64,000 nt of DNA from Mesorhizobium sp. Root102 (GCF_001425625.1 NZ_LMCP01000018.1:1-64000), one strand, 5' to 3'. Counted from the first letter of the stretch, positions 26,482-35,047 are shown. Program-made: numbers and translations. Notes: generated by a model from the letters alone, not told the origin.

Positions 26482-27489
26482 CTACTGAGCCGCAAATTCC
26501 GCTGGGTCGAAGTCATATTGCTTCGAGCAGAATTCGCAGGCGACGTGGATGCCGCCGTCCTCGGTGCTGTCCTTGATCTCCTGCGCGGAAAAACCCTCGA
26601 GGATGCCGCGGATCTTGTCCCGGGAACACGAGCACTGGTCGGCGACCGGAACGCCGCCGAAGACGCGAACGCCGTGCTCGTGGAACAGCCTGTAGAGCAG
26701 CCGCTCGGCGCCGATCGTCGGGTCGATCAGTTCGGTCGGCTCGATGGTGCCGAGCAGGGCCAGCAACTCCTGCCAGGAATTGTCGGCCGGATCGTCGATC
26801 TCCTCGCGCGGATAGCCATCGCCACCCGGCAGGTCCGGCACGCGCATGCGCTCGGGCGACTGCGGCAGGAACTGCGCCAGGATGCCGCCGGCGCGCCACT
26901 GCTCGCGGGCGCCACCGGGGCCGGGCGTCAGCAGCTTGGCCACCGACAGCCTGAGATCGGTCGGGATCTGCTCCGACTGACGGAAATAGGTGCGTGCCGC
27001 ATCTTCCAGCGTCTCGCCATCGAGCTGGACGATACCCTGATAGCGCTGCGTATGAGCGCCTTGGTCAATGGTGAGCGCCAGCACGCCGCTGCCGAGCAGG
27101 GTCTGCTGCGATGTTTCGCCTGCCGCGACCAGCGCCTCCAGCCGGTCGGCATCGAAACGCGCATAGGCGCGCAATGCCGAGGGCGTGGAAAAATCCGCGA
27201 CCAGCATGTCAACAGGCCCGTCGGTGCGAGTCTGCAGGATGAATTTGCCTTCGAACTTCAGCGAGGTGCCGAGCAGCACGGTCAGCACACAGGCTTCCGC
27301 CAGTAGGCGGGCGACCGGCTCGGGATAATCGTGGCGGCTGAGGATGGCGTCGAGCATCGGCCCGAGCTGGACGGTGCGGCCGCGCACGTCGAGCGGGCCG
27401 ACCTCGAACGGCACGACGTGATCGTCGCCGGCGTAGCCGAATTCGCCGAGTTTGGGGTGATGTTCAGTCACTTGATAGGTTTCCAACAT
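26482..27489 (-). CDS. hslO: redox-regulated chaperone Hsp33
   Basis: The 335-residue cytoplasmic holdase is activated by oxidation. The C-terminal zinc centre is visible as CSC in VADQCSCSRDKIRG and CEFC in HVACEFCSKQYDF, the four conserved cysteines. The N-terminal domain includes ACVLTVLLGTSLKFEGKFIL and QTRTDGPVDMLVADF. The ATG at 27489, with GGAGC upstream, is preferred over 27513. It follows argF on the same strand with a 119-base gap, an order (argD-argF-hslO) common in Rhizobiales. Confidence 0.95.
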   Translation of the reverse strand: MLETYQVTEHHPKLGEFGYAGDDHVVPFEVGPLDVRGRTVQLGPMLDAILSRHDYPEPVARLLAEACVLTVLLGTSLKFEGKFILQTRTDGPVDMLVADFSTPSALRAYARFDADRLEALVAAGETSQQTLLGSGVLALTIDQGAHTQRYQGIVQLDGETLEDAARTYFRQSEQIPTDLRLSVAKLLTPGPGGAREQWRAGGILAQFLPQSPERMRVPDLPGGDGYPREEIDDPADNSWQELLALLGTIEPTELIDPTIGAERLLYRLFHEHGVRVFGGVPVADQCSCSRDKIRGILEGFSAQEIKDSTEDGGIHVACEFCSKQYDFDPAEFAAQ

Positions 27490-27608
27490 GACAAAGCTCC
27501 AGAGCGCGGCCAAGCCGCCCTCTCGGGAGCATGCCTCGAAACGCGCTTGATTTGCGTGATGCGGCGCAAATAGGCATCACACCTCCGCAGATCAAGCTCC
27601 CAGACACT

Positions 27609-28520
27609 TCATGCGCCAAGACACCAGGCGAGCACGGCCTTCTGGGCATGGAGCCGGTTCTCGGCCTCGTCGAAGACCACCGAATGCGGTCCGTCGATGA
27701 CCTCGTCGGTCACCTCCTCGCCGCGGTGCGCCGGCAGGCAGTGCATGAACAGCGCGTCAGGCTTGGCTCTCGCCATCAACTTGGCGTTGACCTGATAGGG
27801 CGAGAACACGTTGTGGCCGCGGGCGCGATGCTCCTGGCCCATTGACACCCAGCAATCCGTGACGATGCAGTCGGCCTGGTCGACGGCTTCCTCGGGGGAG
27901 CGGGTGAAGTGCAGCTTGCCGCCATGTGCCTGCGACCAGTCGATATGCTTCTGCGCCGGCTCACTGCCCTCGGGCACGGCGACGTTGAGGTTGAAGCGGA
28001 ACCGGGCCGAGGCCTCGAGCAGCGAATGCAGCACATTGTTGCCGTCGCCGGTCCAGGCGATGGTCTTGCCGGCGACCGGACCGCGATGCTCCTCGAAGGT
28101 CATGATATCGGCCATCAGCTGGCAGGGATGGGTGTCGTCGGTCAGTCCGTTGATCACCGGCACGGTGGCGTTCTCGGTCAGTTCCAACAGCCGCTCATGC
28201 GAGGTGGTGCGGATCATGATTGCGTCGACATAGCGCGAAAGCACCTTGGCGGTGTCAGCGATGGTCTCGGAACGACCGAGTTGCATCTCGGTGCCGGTCA
28301 GCATGATGGTCTCGCCGCCAAGCTGGCGCATGCCGACGTCGAAAGACACGCGCGTGCGCGTCGACGGCTTGTCGAAGATCATTGCCAGCACCTTACCTTC
28401 GAGCGGCTTGGTCCGCTCGCCGGCCTTAAGACGGGCCTTTCGCACCACCGCGTCGTCCAGCATGAAGCGCAGGTCGCCTTCGGAAACGGCGGAAAGATCG
28501 GTGAAATGGCGAACTGACAT
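27609..28520 (-). CDS. argF: ornithine carbamoyltransferase
   Basis: The 303-residue enzyme forms citrulline from ornithine and carbamoyl phosphate. Signature motifs are present: the carbamoyl-phosphate loop KPSTRTRVSFD, the TDDTHPCQLMAD block, and the ornithine-binding MHCLPAHRGEEVTDEVIDG. The ATG at 28520 is chosen over an upstream TTG at 28526. It lies 17 bases after argD and is probably in the same operon, and so possibly under the same leader control. Confidence 0.96.
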   Translation of the reverse strand: MSVRHFTDLSAVSEGDLRFMLDDAVVRKARLKAGERTKPLEGKVLAMIFDKPSTRTRVSFDVGMRQLGGETIMLTGTEMQLGRSETIADTAKVLSRYVDAIMIRTTSHERLLELTENATVPVINGLTDDTHPCQLMADIMTFEEHRGPVAGKTIAWTGDGNNVLHSLLEASARFRFNLNVAVPEGSEPAQKHIDWSQAHGGKLHFTRSPEEAVDQADCIVTDCWVSMGQEHRARGHNVFSPYQVNAKLMARAKPDALFMHCLPAHRGEEVTDEVIDGPHSVVFDEAENRLHAQKAVLAWCLGA

Positions 28521-28537
28521 CAGCAATGGTTCCGGGA

Positions 28538-29737
28538 TTACTTCGCGGCGGCGGAGGCGATCGCCTCCGCCAGGCCCTTGGCGCCGGCGCGTATGCGCTT
28601 GAGCGCTTCGTGGATCTCGGCATCGGTGACTGTGAGCGGCGGCAGCAGGCGAATGACGTTGTCGCCAGCCGGCACCGCCAGCAGGTGCTGGTCACGCAGC
28701 GCCATGTTCACCTTGGTGTTGGGCATGGCGCATTTGAGGCCGAGCATGAGCCCCGCACCCCTGATGTCCTCGATGACCTCGGGAAACTCGTCGGCAACCG
28801 ACGCAAGCCCCTGCTTCAGCAGCAGCGCCTTGCGTTGGACATCTTCGAGGAAGCCGTCTTCCAGCACGACATCGAGCACGGCGTTGCCGACAGCCATGGC
28901 CAGCGGGTTACCGCCGAATGTGGTGCCATGCACGCCCGCGGTCATGCCAACGGCCGCTTCATCCGTGGCAAGGCAGGCGCCCATCGGGAAGCCGCCACCA
29001 ATGCCCTTGGCGATCGCCATGATGTCTGGCGTAACCCCTGACCATTCATGCGCGAACAGCTTGCCGGTGCGGCCGATGCCGCACTGGACCTCGTCGAAGA
29101 TCAACAGCAGGCCGTGCTGCTCGCACAATTGCCTGAGCCGCTTCAGCGATTGCGTCGGCACCGGACGGATACCGCCCTCGCCCTGCACCGGCTCGATCAG
29201 GATGGCGGCCGTCTCCGGCGTAATCGCCTTTTCGGCGGCGTCGATGTCGTCGAAACCGACCTGATCGAAACCTTCGACCTTGGGGCCGAAGCCTTCAAGA
29301 TATTTGTACTGGCCGCCGGCCGCGATGGTTGCCAGCGTGCGGCCATGGAAGGCGCCTTCGAAGGTGATGACGCGGAAGCGCTCGGGGTGTCCGTTGACGA
29401 ACTGGTAGCGGCGCGCCGTCTTGATTGCGCATTCCAGCGCCTCGGCGCCCGAATTGGTGAAGAACACCTTGTCGGCGAAGGTGGCGTCGACCAGCCGCTC
29501 GCCGAGCCGGCTCTGCCCCGGAATCTCATAGAGATTGGAAACATGCCAGAGCTTGGCGGCCTGCTCGGTGAGTGCGGTGACCAAATGCGGATGGCTGTGG
29601 CCGAGCGAGTTTACGGCGATGCCGCCGGCAAAATCGAGATATCGCTCGCCCTTGTCGGTAATCAGCCAGGTGCCTTCCCCGCGGTCGAAGGCCAGGGGTG
29701 CGCGAGCAAAGGTCTCGTAAAGCGCCGAACCGCTCAT
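28538..29737 (-). CDS. argD: acetylornithine aminotransferase
   Basis: The 399-residue class III PLP aminotransferase works in arginine synthesis. Visible are YLDFAGGIAVNSLGHSHP, FFTNSGAEALECAIKTAR, FEGAFHGRTLATIA, LIFDEVQCGIGRTG with the PLP aspartate, and the catalytic lysine in IMAIAKGIGGGFPMGA. The ATG at 29737 has GGAG upstream and starts the family homology. The frame is open to 29944, but the extra residues are arginine-rich and not ArgD-like. An intrinsic-terminator-like hairpin lies 28 bases before the start codon (29765-29787), suggesting attenuation. Confidence 0.96.
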   Translation of the reverse strand: MSGSALYETFARAPLAFDRGEGTWLITDKGERYLDFAGGIAVNSLGHSHPHLVTALTEQAAKLWHVSNLYEIPGQSRLGERLVDATFADKVFFTNSGAEALECAIKTARRYQFVNGHPERFRVITFEGAFHGRTLATIAAGGQYKYLEGFGPKVEGFDQVGFDDIDAAEKAITPETAAILIEPVQGEGGIRPVPTQSLKRLRQLCEQHGLLLIFDEVQCGIGRTGKLFAHEWSGVTPDIMAIAKGIGGGFPMGACLATDEAAVGMTAGVHGTTFGGNPLAMAVGNAVLDVVLEDGFLEDVQRKALLLKQGLASVADEFPEVIEDIRGAGLMLGLKCAMPNTKVNMALRDQHLLAVPAGDNVIRLLPPLTVTDAEIHEALKRIRAGAKGLAEAIASAAAK

Positions 29738-30094
29738 TATATGCGTCTCCGGTACCGGAAAATCAAAAAAGCCGCCAAAGCGGCGGCCTTTGCGGCTTAT
29801 CGTGTTTTTCGGCCATGAAGTCAACGAAAACGTCGCGTAGTGGCGCGCGGCAAGCCCCCTGACAGGACGCCGGCTCATAAGCGACCGGGCAAGTTGGGGA
29901 AAACCGAAAAAACCGATTCGTGTTGCACTTGGGACTCTTGTCACCGAGTCAGCGCATAGAGTAGTTGTAGTCGAGAAATAACTAGATTTCGTGCGGCGGA
30001 CCTAATCACCAGATATATGTGGTGTCTGCCCCGGCAAATATTGCCGGGTCGGGAAGGGATTCCGATTGCCGCACGCTTAGAGGAGCGCGGTCTC
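29738..30094. promoter_or_regulatory. 357-base divergent control region, argD / gcrA
   Basis: On the argD side it holds the leader hairpin at 29765-29787. On the gcrA side it holds four GANTC sites (29915, 29933, 29946, 30058), the recognition sequence of the CcrM methylase. No -35/-10 pair is clear. Apart from a possible 17-codon leader ORF (29763-29816, minus strand) I see no gene here. Confidence 0.6.
29765..29787 (-). terminator. terminator-like hairpin in the argD leader (possible attenuator)
   Basis: On the minus strand GCCGCC, loop GCTTT, GGCGGC and six T residues form a compact intrinsic terminator. It lies downstream of any argD promoter and only 28 bases before the argD ATG, so it would block argD-argF unless anti-terminated. 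Confidence 0.7.
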
Positions 30095-30613
30095 ATGAAC
30101 TGGACTGACGAGCGGGTAGAACTTCTCAGGAAACTTTGGTCGGAGGGTCTGAGCGCAAGCCAGATTGCTGCACAGCTTGGAGGGGTCAGCCGCAATGCGG
30201 TCATCGGCAAGGTGCACCGGCTGAAACTGTCGGGCCGCGGACGCTCGACCGCCACGCCGGCACGCCAGAAGAAGGCGGCGCAAGGATCGACCGTTCAGAA
30301 ATCGGTATCGCGCGCCGCAACGGCCACGCGCCATGTCACGACATCGATCGGCGCGACAGCCTTGCAGACGCAGTTCGACGCCGAACCGGTGGCACGCCAC
30401 TACATCCGCCCGGTCGAGAATGTCGTGTTGCCGATCTCGCGGCACCTGCAACTCGTCGAGCTGACCGAGCGGACCTGCAAATGGCCGAACGGCGATCCGC
30501 TGTCCGAGGACTTCCATTTCTGCGGCAACGATGCCGCCGAAACCGGTCCCTACTGCAAATACCACGCTCGCGTGGCGTTCCAGCCGGCATCGGAGCGGCG
30601 GCGGAGTCGCTGA
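30095..30613 (+). CDS. gcrA: cell-cycle regulator GcrA
   Basis: The 172-residue protein begins MNWTDERVELLRKLWSEGLS followed by ASQIAAQLGGVSRNAVIGKVHRL, the GcrA helix-turn-helix DNA-binding domain. A basic linker leads to the C-terminal RNA-polymerase-binding domain (LVELTERTCKWPNGDPL, then FCGNDAAETGPYCKYH). GcrA binds RNA polymerase sigma-70 and activates promoters carrying methylated GANTC sites in alphaproteobacteria. The ATG at 30095 has AGGAG upstream. Four GANTC sites lie in its own upstream region. Confidence 0.96.
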   Translation: MNWTDERVELLRKLWSEGLSASQIAAQLGGVSRNAVIGKVHRLKLSGRGRSTATPARQKKAAQGSTVQKSVSRAATATRHVTTSIGATALQTQFDAEPVARHYIRPVENVVLPISRHLQLVELTERTCKWPNGDPLSEDFHFCGNDAAETGPYCKYHARVAFQPASERRRSR

Positions 30614-30703
30614 GCGAATAGCGAATCGAAACGGCTTGGCGTCTGTGAGGAAGCAAGCCGTTTTTGTGTTCGCTATTCGCTACCTCCCTATTTGCTATTC
30701 GCT
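30613..30703. repeat. GCGAATA-type intergenic repeats after gcrA, enclosing its terminator
   Basis: AGCGAATAGCGAA (30613-30625) and its perfect reverse complement TTCGCTATTCGCT (30669-30681) enclose a smaller terminator hairpin. A third copy, TTTGCTATTCGCT, follows at 30691-30703. Such short repeats are common in Mesorhizobium intergenic regions. Confidence 0.6.
30629..30665 (+). terminator. intrinsic terminator after gcrA
   Basis: ACGGCTTG (30631-30638) pairs with CAAGCCGT (30654-30661), followed by a run of T residues. It lies 16 bases after the gcrA stop. Confidence 0.75.
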
Positions 30704-30708
30704 CTCTT

Positions 30709-31719
30709 TCACAGCCACCCATTCTTGCGAAAGCGCCAATACAGAAACGCGCAGATCAGCGCGATCGTGGCCAGCACCATCGGGTAGCCGTATTCCATCT
30801 TCAGTTCCGGCATGTCGCTGAAGTTCATGCCGTAGATGCCGGCGAATGCCGTCGGCACCGCCAGGATGGCGGCCCATGAGGCAAGCTTCTTGGAGATCGC
30901 CGTTTCCTGACTCTGGCCGACCAGAAGGCTGGCTTCGAAAGCGAATGCCAGCACCTCGCGCAGGCTGTCGATCTTCTCCTGCACGGTGCGGATGTGATCG
31001 GTGACGTCGCGAAACAGCGGGTGCATGGCCGTATGGATCTGCGGCAGGTCGGCGCTGGTCAGCCGTCGGCAGACTTCGACCAGCGGCAGCGCTGCGTTGC
31101 GCAGGCGCAAGAGATCGCGGCGCAGCATATAGAGCCGCTCGATGTCGGGACCGGTCATCGGCTTCAGCAGAACCCTGTCCTCGATCACCTCGACTTCGTC
31201 CTCGATCTGCTCGAGCACCGGCATATAATTGTCGACGATGAAATCGAGAATGGCGTAGAGGACGAAATCCTCGCCTTTGGCCAGCGAATGCGGGCAGCTT
31301 TCCCAGTGCTGGCGAACGGCGGCATAGGAGGTGGACGGGCCATGCCTGACGCTGACGATGTAGCCGCTGCCGACAAACAAATGGGTCTCGCCAAAGGTGA
31401 CCCGGCCGTCGATCAGCTGCGCGGTGCGGGCGACGATGAACAGGGCATCGCCATATTGCTCGATCTTCGGCCGCTGGTGCGGGTGCTCGGCATCCTCGAT
31501 CGCCAGCTCATGCAGGTGAAACTGCGCCTGAACGCGCAGCAACAGGTTGCGGTCGGGCTCAAGCAGGCCAATCCAGACGACATGTCCGGATTTTTTTGCC
31601 CATTCGCCGGCTTCCTCGATGGGGATGTCGGCGATGCGGCGCCCGGCCGTGTAGACGCCGCAAGCGATAATGCCGGATGTCGGCGCAGACGCCGGGGTCA
31701 GGTTCCGAACATTTTCCAT
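30709..31719 (-). CDS. corA: CorA-family magnesium/divalent cation transporter
   Basis: The 336-residue protein has a long cytoplasmic N-terminal domain, a stalk helix, and two C-terminal membrane helices with the pore motif GMN in AGIYGMNFSDMPE, followed by the final KNGWL tail. CorA pentamers carry Mg2+ (or Co2+/Zn2+ in variants) across the inner membrane. The ATG at 31719 has GGGAGG upstream; the longer frame to 31983 lacks support. It follows phoU by 92 bases on the same strand. Confidence 0.93.
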   Translation of the reverse strand: MENVRNLTPASAPTSGIIACGVYTAGRRIADIPIEEAGEWAKKSGHVVWIGLLEPDRNLLLRVQAQFHLHELAIEDAEHPHQRPKIEQYGDALFIVARTAQLIDGRVTFGETHLFVGSGYIVSVRHGPSTSYAAVRQHWESCPHSLAKGEDFVLYAILDFIVDNYMPVLEQIEDEVEVIEDRVLLKPMTGPDIERLYMLRRDLLRLRNAALPLVEVCRRLTSADLPQIHTAMHPLFRDVTDHIRTVQEKIDSLREVLAFAFEASLLVGQSQETAISKKLASWAAILAVPTAFAGIYGMNFSDMPELKMEYGYPMVLATIALICAFLYWRFRKNGWL

Positions 31720-31811
31720 CACAACCTCCCGAAGCAAAATCCACGGACGAGGATAGAGGCAAAGCTCGGAAAGCTTAGCGTAATTCGGGTGACGGTTCGA
31801 GAGGCGGCTGT

Positions 31812-32537
31812 TCACTTCACCGGCAGCGTCTCGGAAAGACCGATCTTGTCGGTCTTGTCGCCCTTGGGTCGCTCGGCCGGCAACTGCTCGCCGGTGACGA
31901 TGTAGTAGATGGTCTCGGCGATGTTGGTGGCGTGGTCGCCGATGCGCTCGATGTTCTTGGCGCAGAACAGCAGATGCGTGCACGGCGTGATGTTGCGCGG
32001 ATCTTCCATCATGTAGGTCAGCAATTCGCGAAACAGCGATGTGTACATGGCGTCGATCTGGTCGTCGCGGTCGCGCACGAAGCCGATTTTCTCCACCGAG
32101 CGAGACGCGTAGACGTCGAGCACTTCCTTGAGCTGGGTCAGCGCCAGGTTGGCCAGGGCCTCAAGGCCGCGGAACAGGCTCGTCGGCTGGCGTCCGTCGG
32201 TGACGGCGACCACTCGCTTGGCAACGTTCTTGCCGAGATCGCCGACCCGTTCGAGGTCGGCGGAAATACGGATCGCGCCGACGATCTCGCGCAAGTCCGT
32301 CGCCATCGGCTGGCGCCTGGCGATGATGATGATCGCCTTGTCGTCGATTTCGCGCTGACCCTCATCCAGCACGGCATCATCGCGTATGACCTTCTGGGCG
32401 AGGCCAGGGTCGGCGTTGACGAGAGCGGCAACCGCCTGTTCAACCATGCGCTCGGCATGGCCGCCCATGGCCGCGATGCGCTTCGACAGATATTTCAGCT
32501 CCTCGTCATAGGCGCTCATAGTATGCACGGACTGCAT
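31812..32537 (-). CDS. phoU: phosphate-specific transport system regulator PhoU
   Basis: The 241-residue all-helical protein has two PhoU repeats. Conserved metal-binding stretches are LERVGDLGKNVAKRVV near residue 95 and NIERIGDHATNIAETIYYIV near residue 200. PhoU connects the Pst transporter to PhoR signalling and represses the Pho regulon in high phosphate. The ATG at 32537, with GGAAGG upstream, is chosen; 32555 is an alternative. It lies 113 bases downstream of phoR, with no pst genes between. Confidence 0.95.
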   Translation of the reverse strand: MQSVHTMSAYDEELKYLSKRIAAMGGHAERMVEQAVAALVNADPGLAQKVIRDDAVLDEGQREIDDKAIIIIARRQPMATDLREIVGAIRISADLERVGDLGKNVAKRVVAVTDGRQPTSLFRGLEALANLALTQLKEVLDVYASRSVEKIGFVRDRDDQIDAMYTSLFRELLTYMMEDPRNITPCTHLLFCAKNIERIGDHATNIAETIYYIVTGEQLPAERPKGDKTDKIGLSETLPVK

Positions 32538-32650
32538 GATAAAATGCCTTCCCACGGGTGTTTTGACTTTGAGTCGTTCCTCGAATCCCCGCTGATACGC
32601 TAGCCGGATGACAGAAAAAAGAAACGGTCAGGTGGAAAACTAGGGCGATT

Positions 32651-33916
32651 TCAGTGCGTCGGCAAATGAACCGAGAAGGCGGCGCCCTGACCGACCTCGG
32701 ACTTGATCGAAAGCCTGGCGTTGTGGCGCGTCAGGATATGCTTGACGATCGACAGGCCAAGGCCGGTGCCCTTCTGGGTGCGGCTGGTCTCGACATCGAC
32801 GCGGTAGAAGCGCTCGGTGATGCGCGGAATGTGCTCCTCGGGAATGCCGGGGCCAAAATCCCGGATGGTCACGTCGATGCCGGGTTCCGAGCCGGCATCG
32901 CTGTGCGCGATCGACACCACGACGCGCCCGCCCGACTGCCCGTATTTGCAGGCGTTTTCCAGAAGATTCTCGAACACCTGGAAAAGCTCGTCGCGATCGC
33001 CCGGCACATCAAGCGGCCCATCGGCATAGTCCCGCTCGATGACAACGCTGTTTTCCCTGGCGAGCGGTCCAAGCGAATCGATGACGCTGTCGACGGTCTC
33101 GCGCAGATCGACCTCGGTTCCCGGCTTCAGATAAGGCTTCATCTCGAGCCGCGACAGCGACAACAAATCATCGATCAGACGCGCCATACGACCGGTCTGG
33201 CTCTGCATGATCTGCAGGAACTGATCGCGCGCCGCCGGGTCGTTGCGGGCCGGCCCGCGCAGCGTTTCGATAAAGCCGGCGATGGATGCGAGCGGCGTGC
33301 GCAGTTCGTGGCTGGCATTGGCGATGAAGTCGGCGCGCATGCGGTCGATCCTGCGCGCTTCGCTCTGGTCCTTGAACACCAGCACATAGAGATCGGTGGC
33401 GTGGCCGACCGAGGAGGCGCTCACCCGGTAAGCCCGTTCGACCGGCAGCTTTTCCGTATAGTCGATGACATCGGAAGCGACGTCGCCCGACAGCACGCCG
33501 TCCAGCAGAGCCTGCATTTCCGGCGCCCGGAACTTCAACGACAGCGACATGCCCGGCGCGATCCCGCCGAAGGCGGCGAAAGCGGCGGCATTGGCATGCA
33601 CGATGATGGCGGTCCGGTCGAAGATGATCAGCGGATCGGCGACGGCGGCCGCAAGATATTCACCGGAGAGCCGCTGCAAGCCGATGGCCTCTATGGCGGC
33701 GCCGCTCTCGGCGGATTGGCGCGCGCCGGCCACCGGCAGCATTGCCGCGGCAAACAGCAAGAGCAGCGCCGCGAGGACGACATAGGCTGAAATCGCGGCC
33801 AGGGCATAAACAACGACGACCGCGACTATGCCGGCCGCAAGCAGCCAGTGGCTGTTCCACAGCCGTGTGGCTATGGTTTGCGCGATGCCTCTCTGCTCTG
33901 CGTCCAGGTCAGTCAT
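32651..33916 (-). CDS. phoR: phosphate regulon sensor histidine kinase PhoR
   Basis: The 421-residue membrane sensor kinase has an N-terminal membrane segment pair (LLAAGIVAVVVVYALAAISA, then YVVLAALLLLFAAAML), a PAS domain (about 100-180, VADPLIIFDRTAIIVHANAA), and the HisKA H box FIANASHELRTPLASIAGF. The HATPase motifs are FENLLENACKYG, IRDFGPGIPEEHI and GTGLGLSIVKHIL. It phosphorylates PhoB under phosphate limitation. I start it at the ATG at 33916; the frame runs open for 318 more codons antisense to ppk2, which is chance. Neither phoB nor pstSCAB is adjacent. Confidence 0.9.
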   Translation of the reverse strand: MTDLDAEQRGIAQTIATRLWNSHWLLAAGIVAVVVVYALAAISAYVVLAALLLLFAAAMLPVAGARQSAESGAAIEAIGLQRLSGEYLAAAVADPLIIFDRTAIIVHANAAAFAAFGGIAPGMSLSLKFRAPEMQALLDGVLSGDVASDVIDYTEKLPVERAYRVSASSVGHATDLYVLVFKDQSEARRIDRMRADFIANASHELRTPLASIAGFIETLRGPARNDPAARDQFLQIMQSQTGRMARLIDDLLSLSRLEMKPYLKPGTEVDLRETVDSVIDSLGPLARENSVVIERDYADGPLDVPGDRDELFQVFENLLENACKYGQSGGRVVVSIAHSDAGSEPGIDVTIRDFGPGIPEEHIPRITERFYRVDVETSRTQKGTGLGLSIVKHILTRHNARLSIKSEVGQGAAFSVHLPTH

Positions 33917-34049
33917 TCGCTCGCTGGTCCGCACCCCATGCCTTCGCACCCGGCCGCACGGTGACGGAAACTTCCGCTGGACCGGTTGCCGCATGCCCCC
34001 GAAAATCGGGAATCGATTTTCGCAAAGGATCATGCGCAAATCAAAAGTG

Positions 34050-34092
34050 CTACAGCGTCCTTTGCGCGTCCAAACGGACGCGCGGGCTGTAG
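34050..34092. repeat. RIME-type palindrome between phoR and ppk2
   Basis: CTACAGC...GCGCGTCC, an AAAC loop, then GGACGCGC...GCTGTAG form an imperfect stem. The sequence around it, with GATTTTCG and CAAAAGTGCTACAGCGTCC, has the typical form of the rhizobial RIME1 element. It occupies much of the 222-base divergent gap. Confidence 0.65.
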
Positions 34093-34138
34093 TGGCTCCC
34101 AATAGCATGAGTCCGGAAGCTGGAAAGGGTTCGTCTTG

Positions 34139-35047
34139 ATGAAAAAAGCTAAGGAAAGTTCTGCCGCGCCGACTTCGGGGCCGCTGAAGATCAGGATCGA
34201 TGGCAAGGAGCGGGAGTTCGACATCGAAAACCCCGTGCTTCCCGACTGGGTCGAGGACAACAAGTTGACCGCCGGCGGCTATCCCTACGACAAGAAGATG
34301 AGAAGCAACGAGTATGACGAGACGCTCGAAAAATTGCAGATCGAGCTGGTCAAGGCGCAGGCCTGGCTGCAGTCGACCGGCAAACGGGTGATGGCGCTGT
34401 TCGAGGGCCGCGACGCTGCCGGCAAGGGCGGCACGATCTTCGTGGTGCGCCAGTACCTCAACCCGCGCACGGCGCGCAACGTGGCGCTGACCAAGCCGAC
34501 CCCGACCGAGCAGGGGCAATGGTACTACCAGCGCTATGCCGACCATTTCCCGACATCCGGAGAATTCGTCACCTTCGATCGATCCTGGTACAACCGCGCC
34601 GGCGTCGAGCCGGTGATGGGTTTCTGCACGCCCCAACAGCACGAGCAGTTTCTTGAGGAGACGCCGCATTTCGAACGGATGATCTCCAACGAGGGCATCC
34701 ACTTCTTCAAATTCTGGCTGAACATCGGCCGGGAAACGCAGCTCGAGCGCTTTCACGACCGCCGCTACAGCCCGCTGAAGAGCTGGAAGTTCTCGCCGAT
34801 CGACGTTGCCGGCATTACCAAGTGGGACGATTACACCGAGGTGCGCGACACCATGTTCGAGCGCACTCACAAGGAGTTCGCGCCGTGGATCATCGTGCGG
34901 GCCAATGACAAGCGACGCGCGCGGCTGGCGGTCATGCAGCGCATCCTGTTGTCGCTGCCCTATGACGGGCGCGATCTCGACGTGATCGGCAAGGAGGACA
35001 AGAAGATCATCGGCGAAGGGCCGTCATTCCTCGGCAAGCAGGATTGA
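34139..35047 (+). CDS. ppk2: polyphosphate kinase 2
   Basis: The 302-residue PPK2-family enzyme transfers phosphate between polyphosphate and nucleoside diphosphates. Walker A (LFEGRDAAGKGGTIF), the lid and Walker B region FVTFDRSWYNRAGVEPVMGF, and KFWLNIGRETQLERFHDRRY are all visible. The single-domain length and the start near residue 15 fit PPK2 class I. The ATG at 34139 follows AAAGGG; a TTG at 34136 is an alternative. It is divergent from phoR-phoU, consistent with a phosphate-related role, though co-regulation is only inferred. Confidence 0.94.
   Translation: MKKAKESSAAPTSGPLKIRIDGKEREFDIENPVLPDWVEDNKLTAGGYPYDKKMRSNEYDETLEKLQIELVKAQAWLQSTGKRVMALFEGRDAAGKGGTIFVVRQYLNPRTARNVALTKPTPTEQGQWYYQRYADHFPTSGEFVTFDRSWYNRAGVEPVMGFCTPQQHEQFLEETPHFERMISNEGIHFFKFWLNIGRETQLERFHDRRYSPLKSWKFSPIDVAGITKWDDYTEVRDTMFERTHKEFAPWIIVRANDKRRARLAVMQRILLSLPYDGRDLDVIGKEDKKIIGEGPSFLGKQD

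Noticed and set aside
29738..29944. N-terminal extension of argD
   Set aside because: The extra residues are arginine-rich, cover the leader hairpin and have no family homology; the ATG at 29737 has a good SD.
33917..34870. 318-codon in-frame extension upstream of phoR
   Set aside because: It is antisense to ppk2, and the PhoR N-terminus starts properly at 33916.
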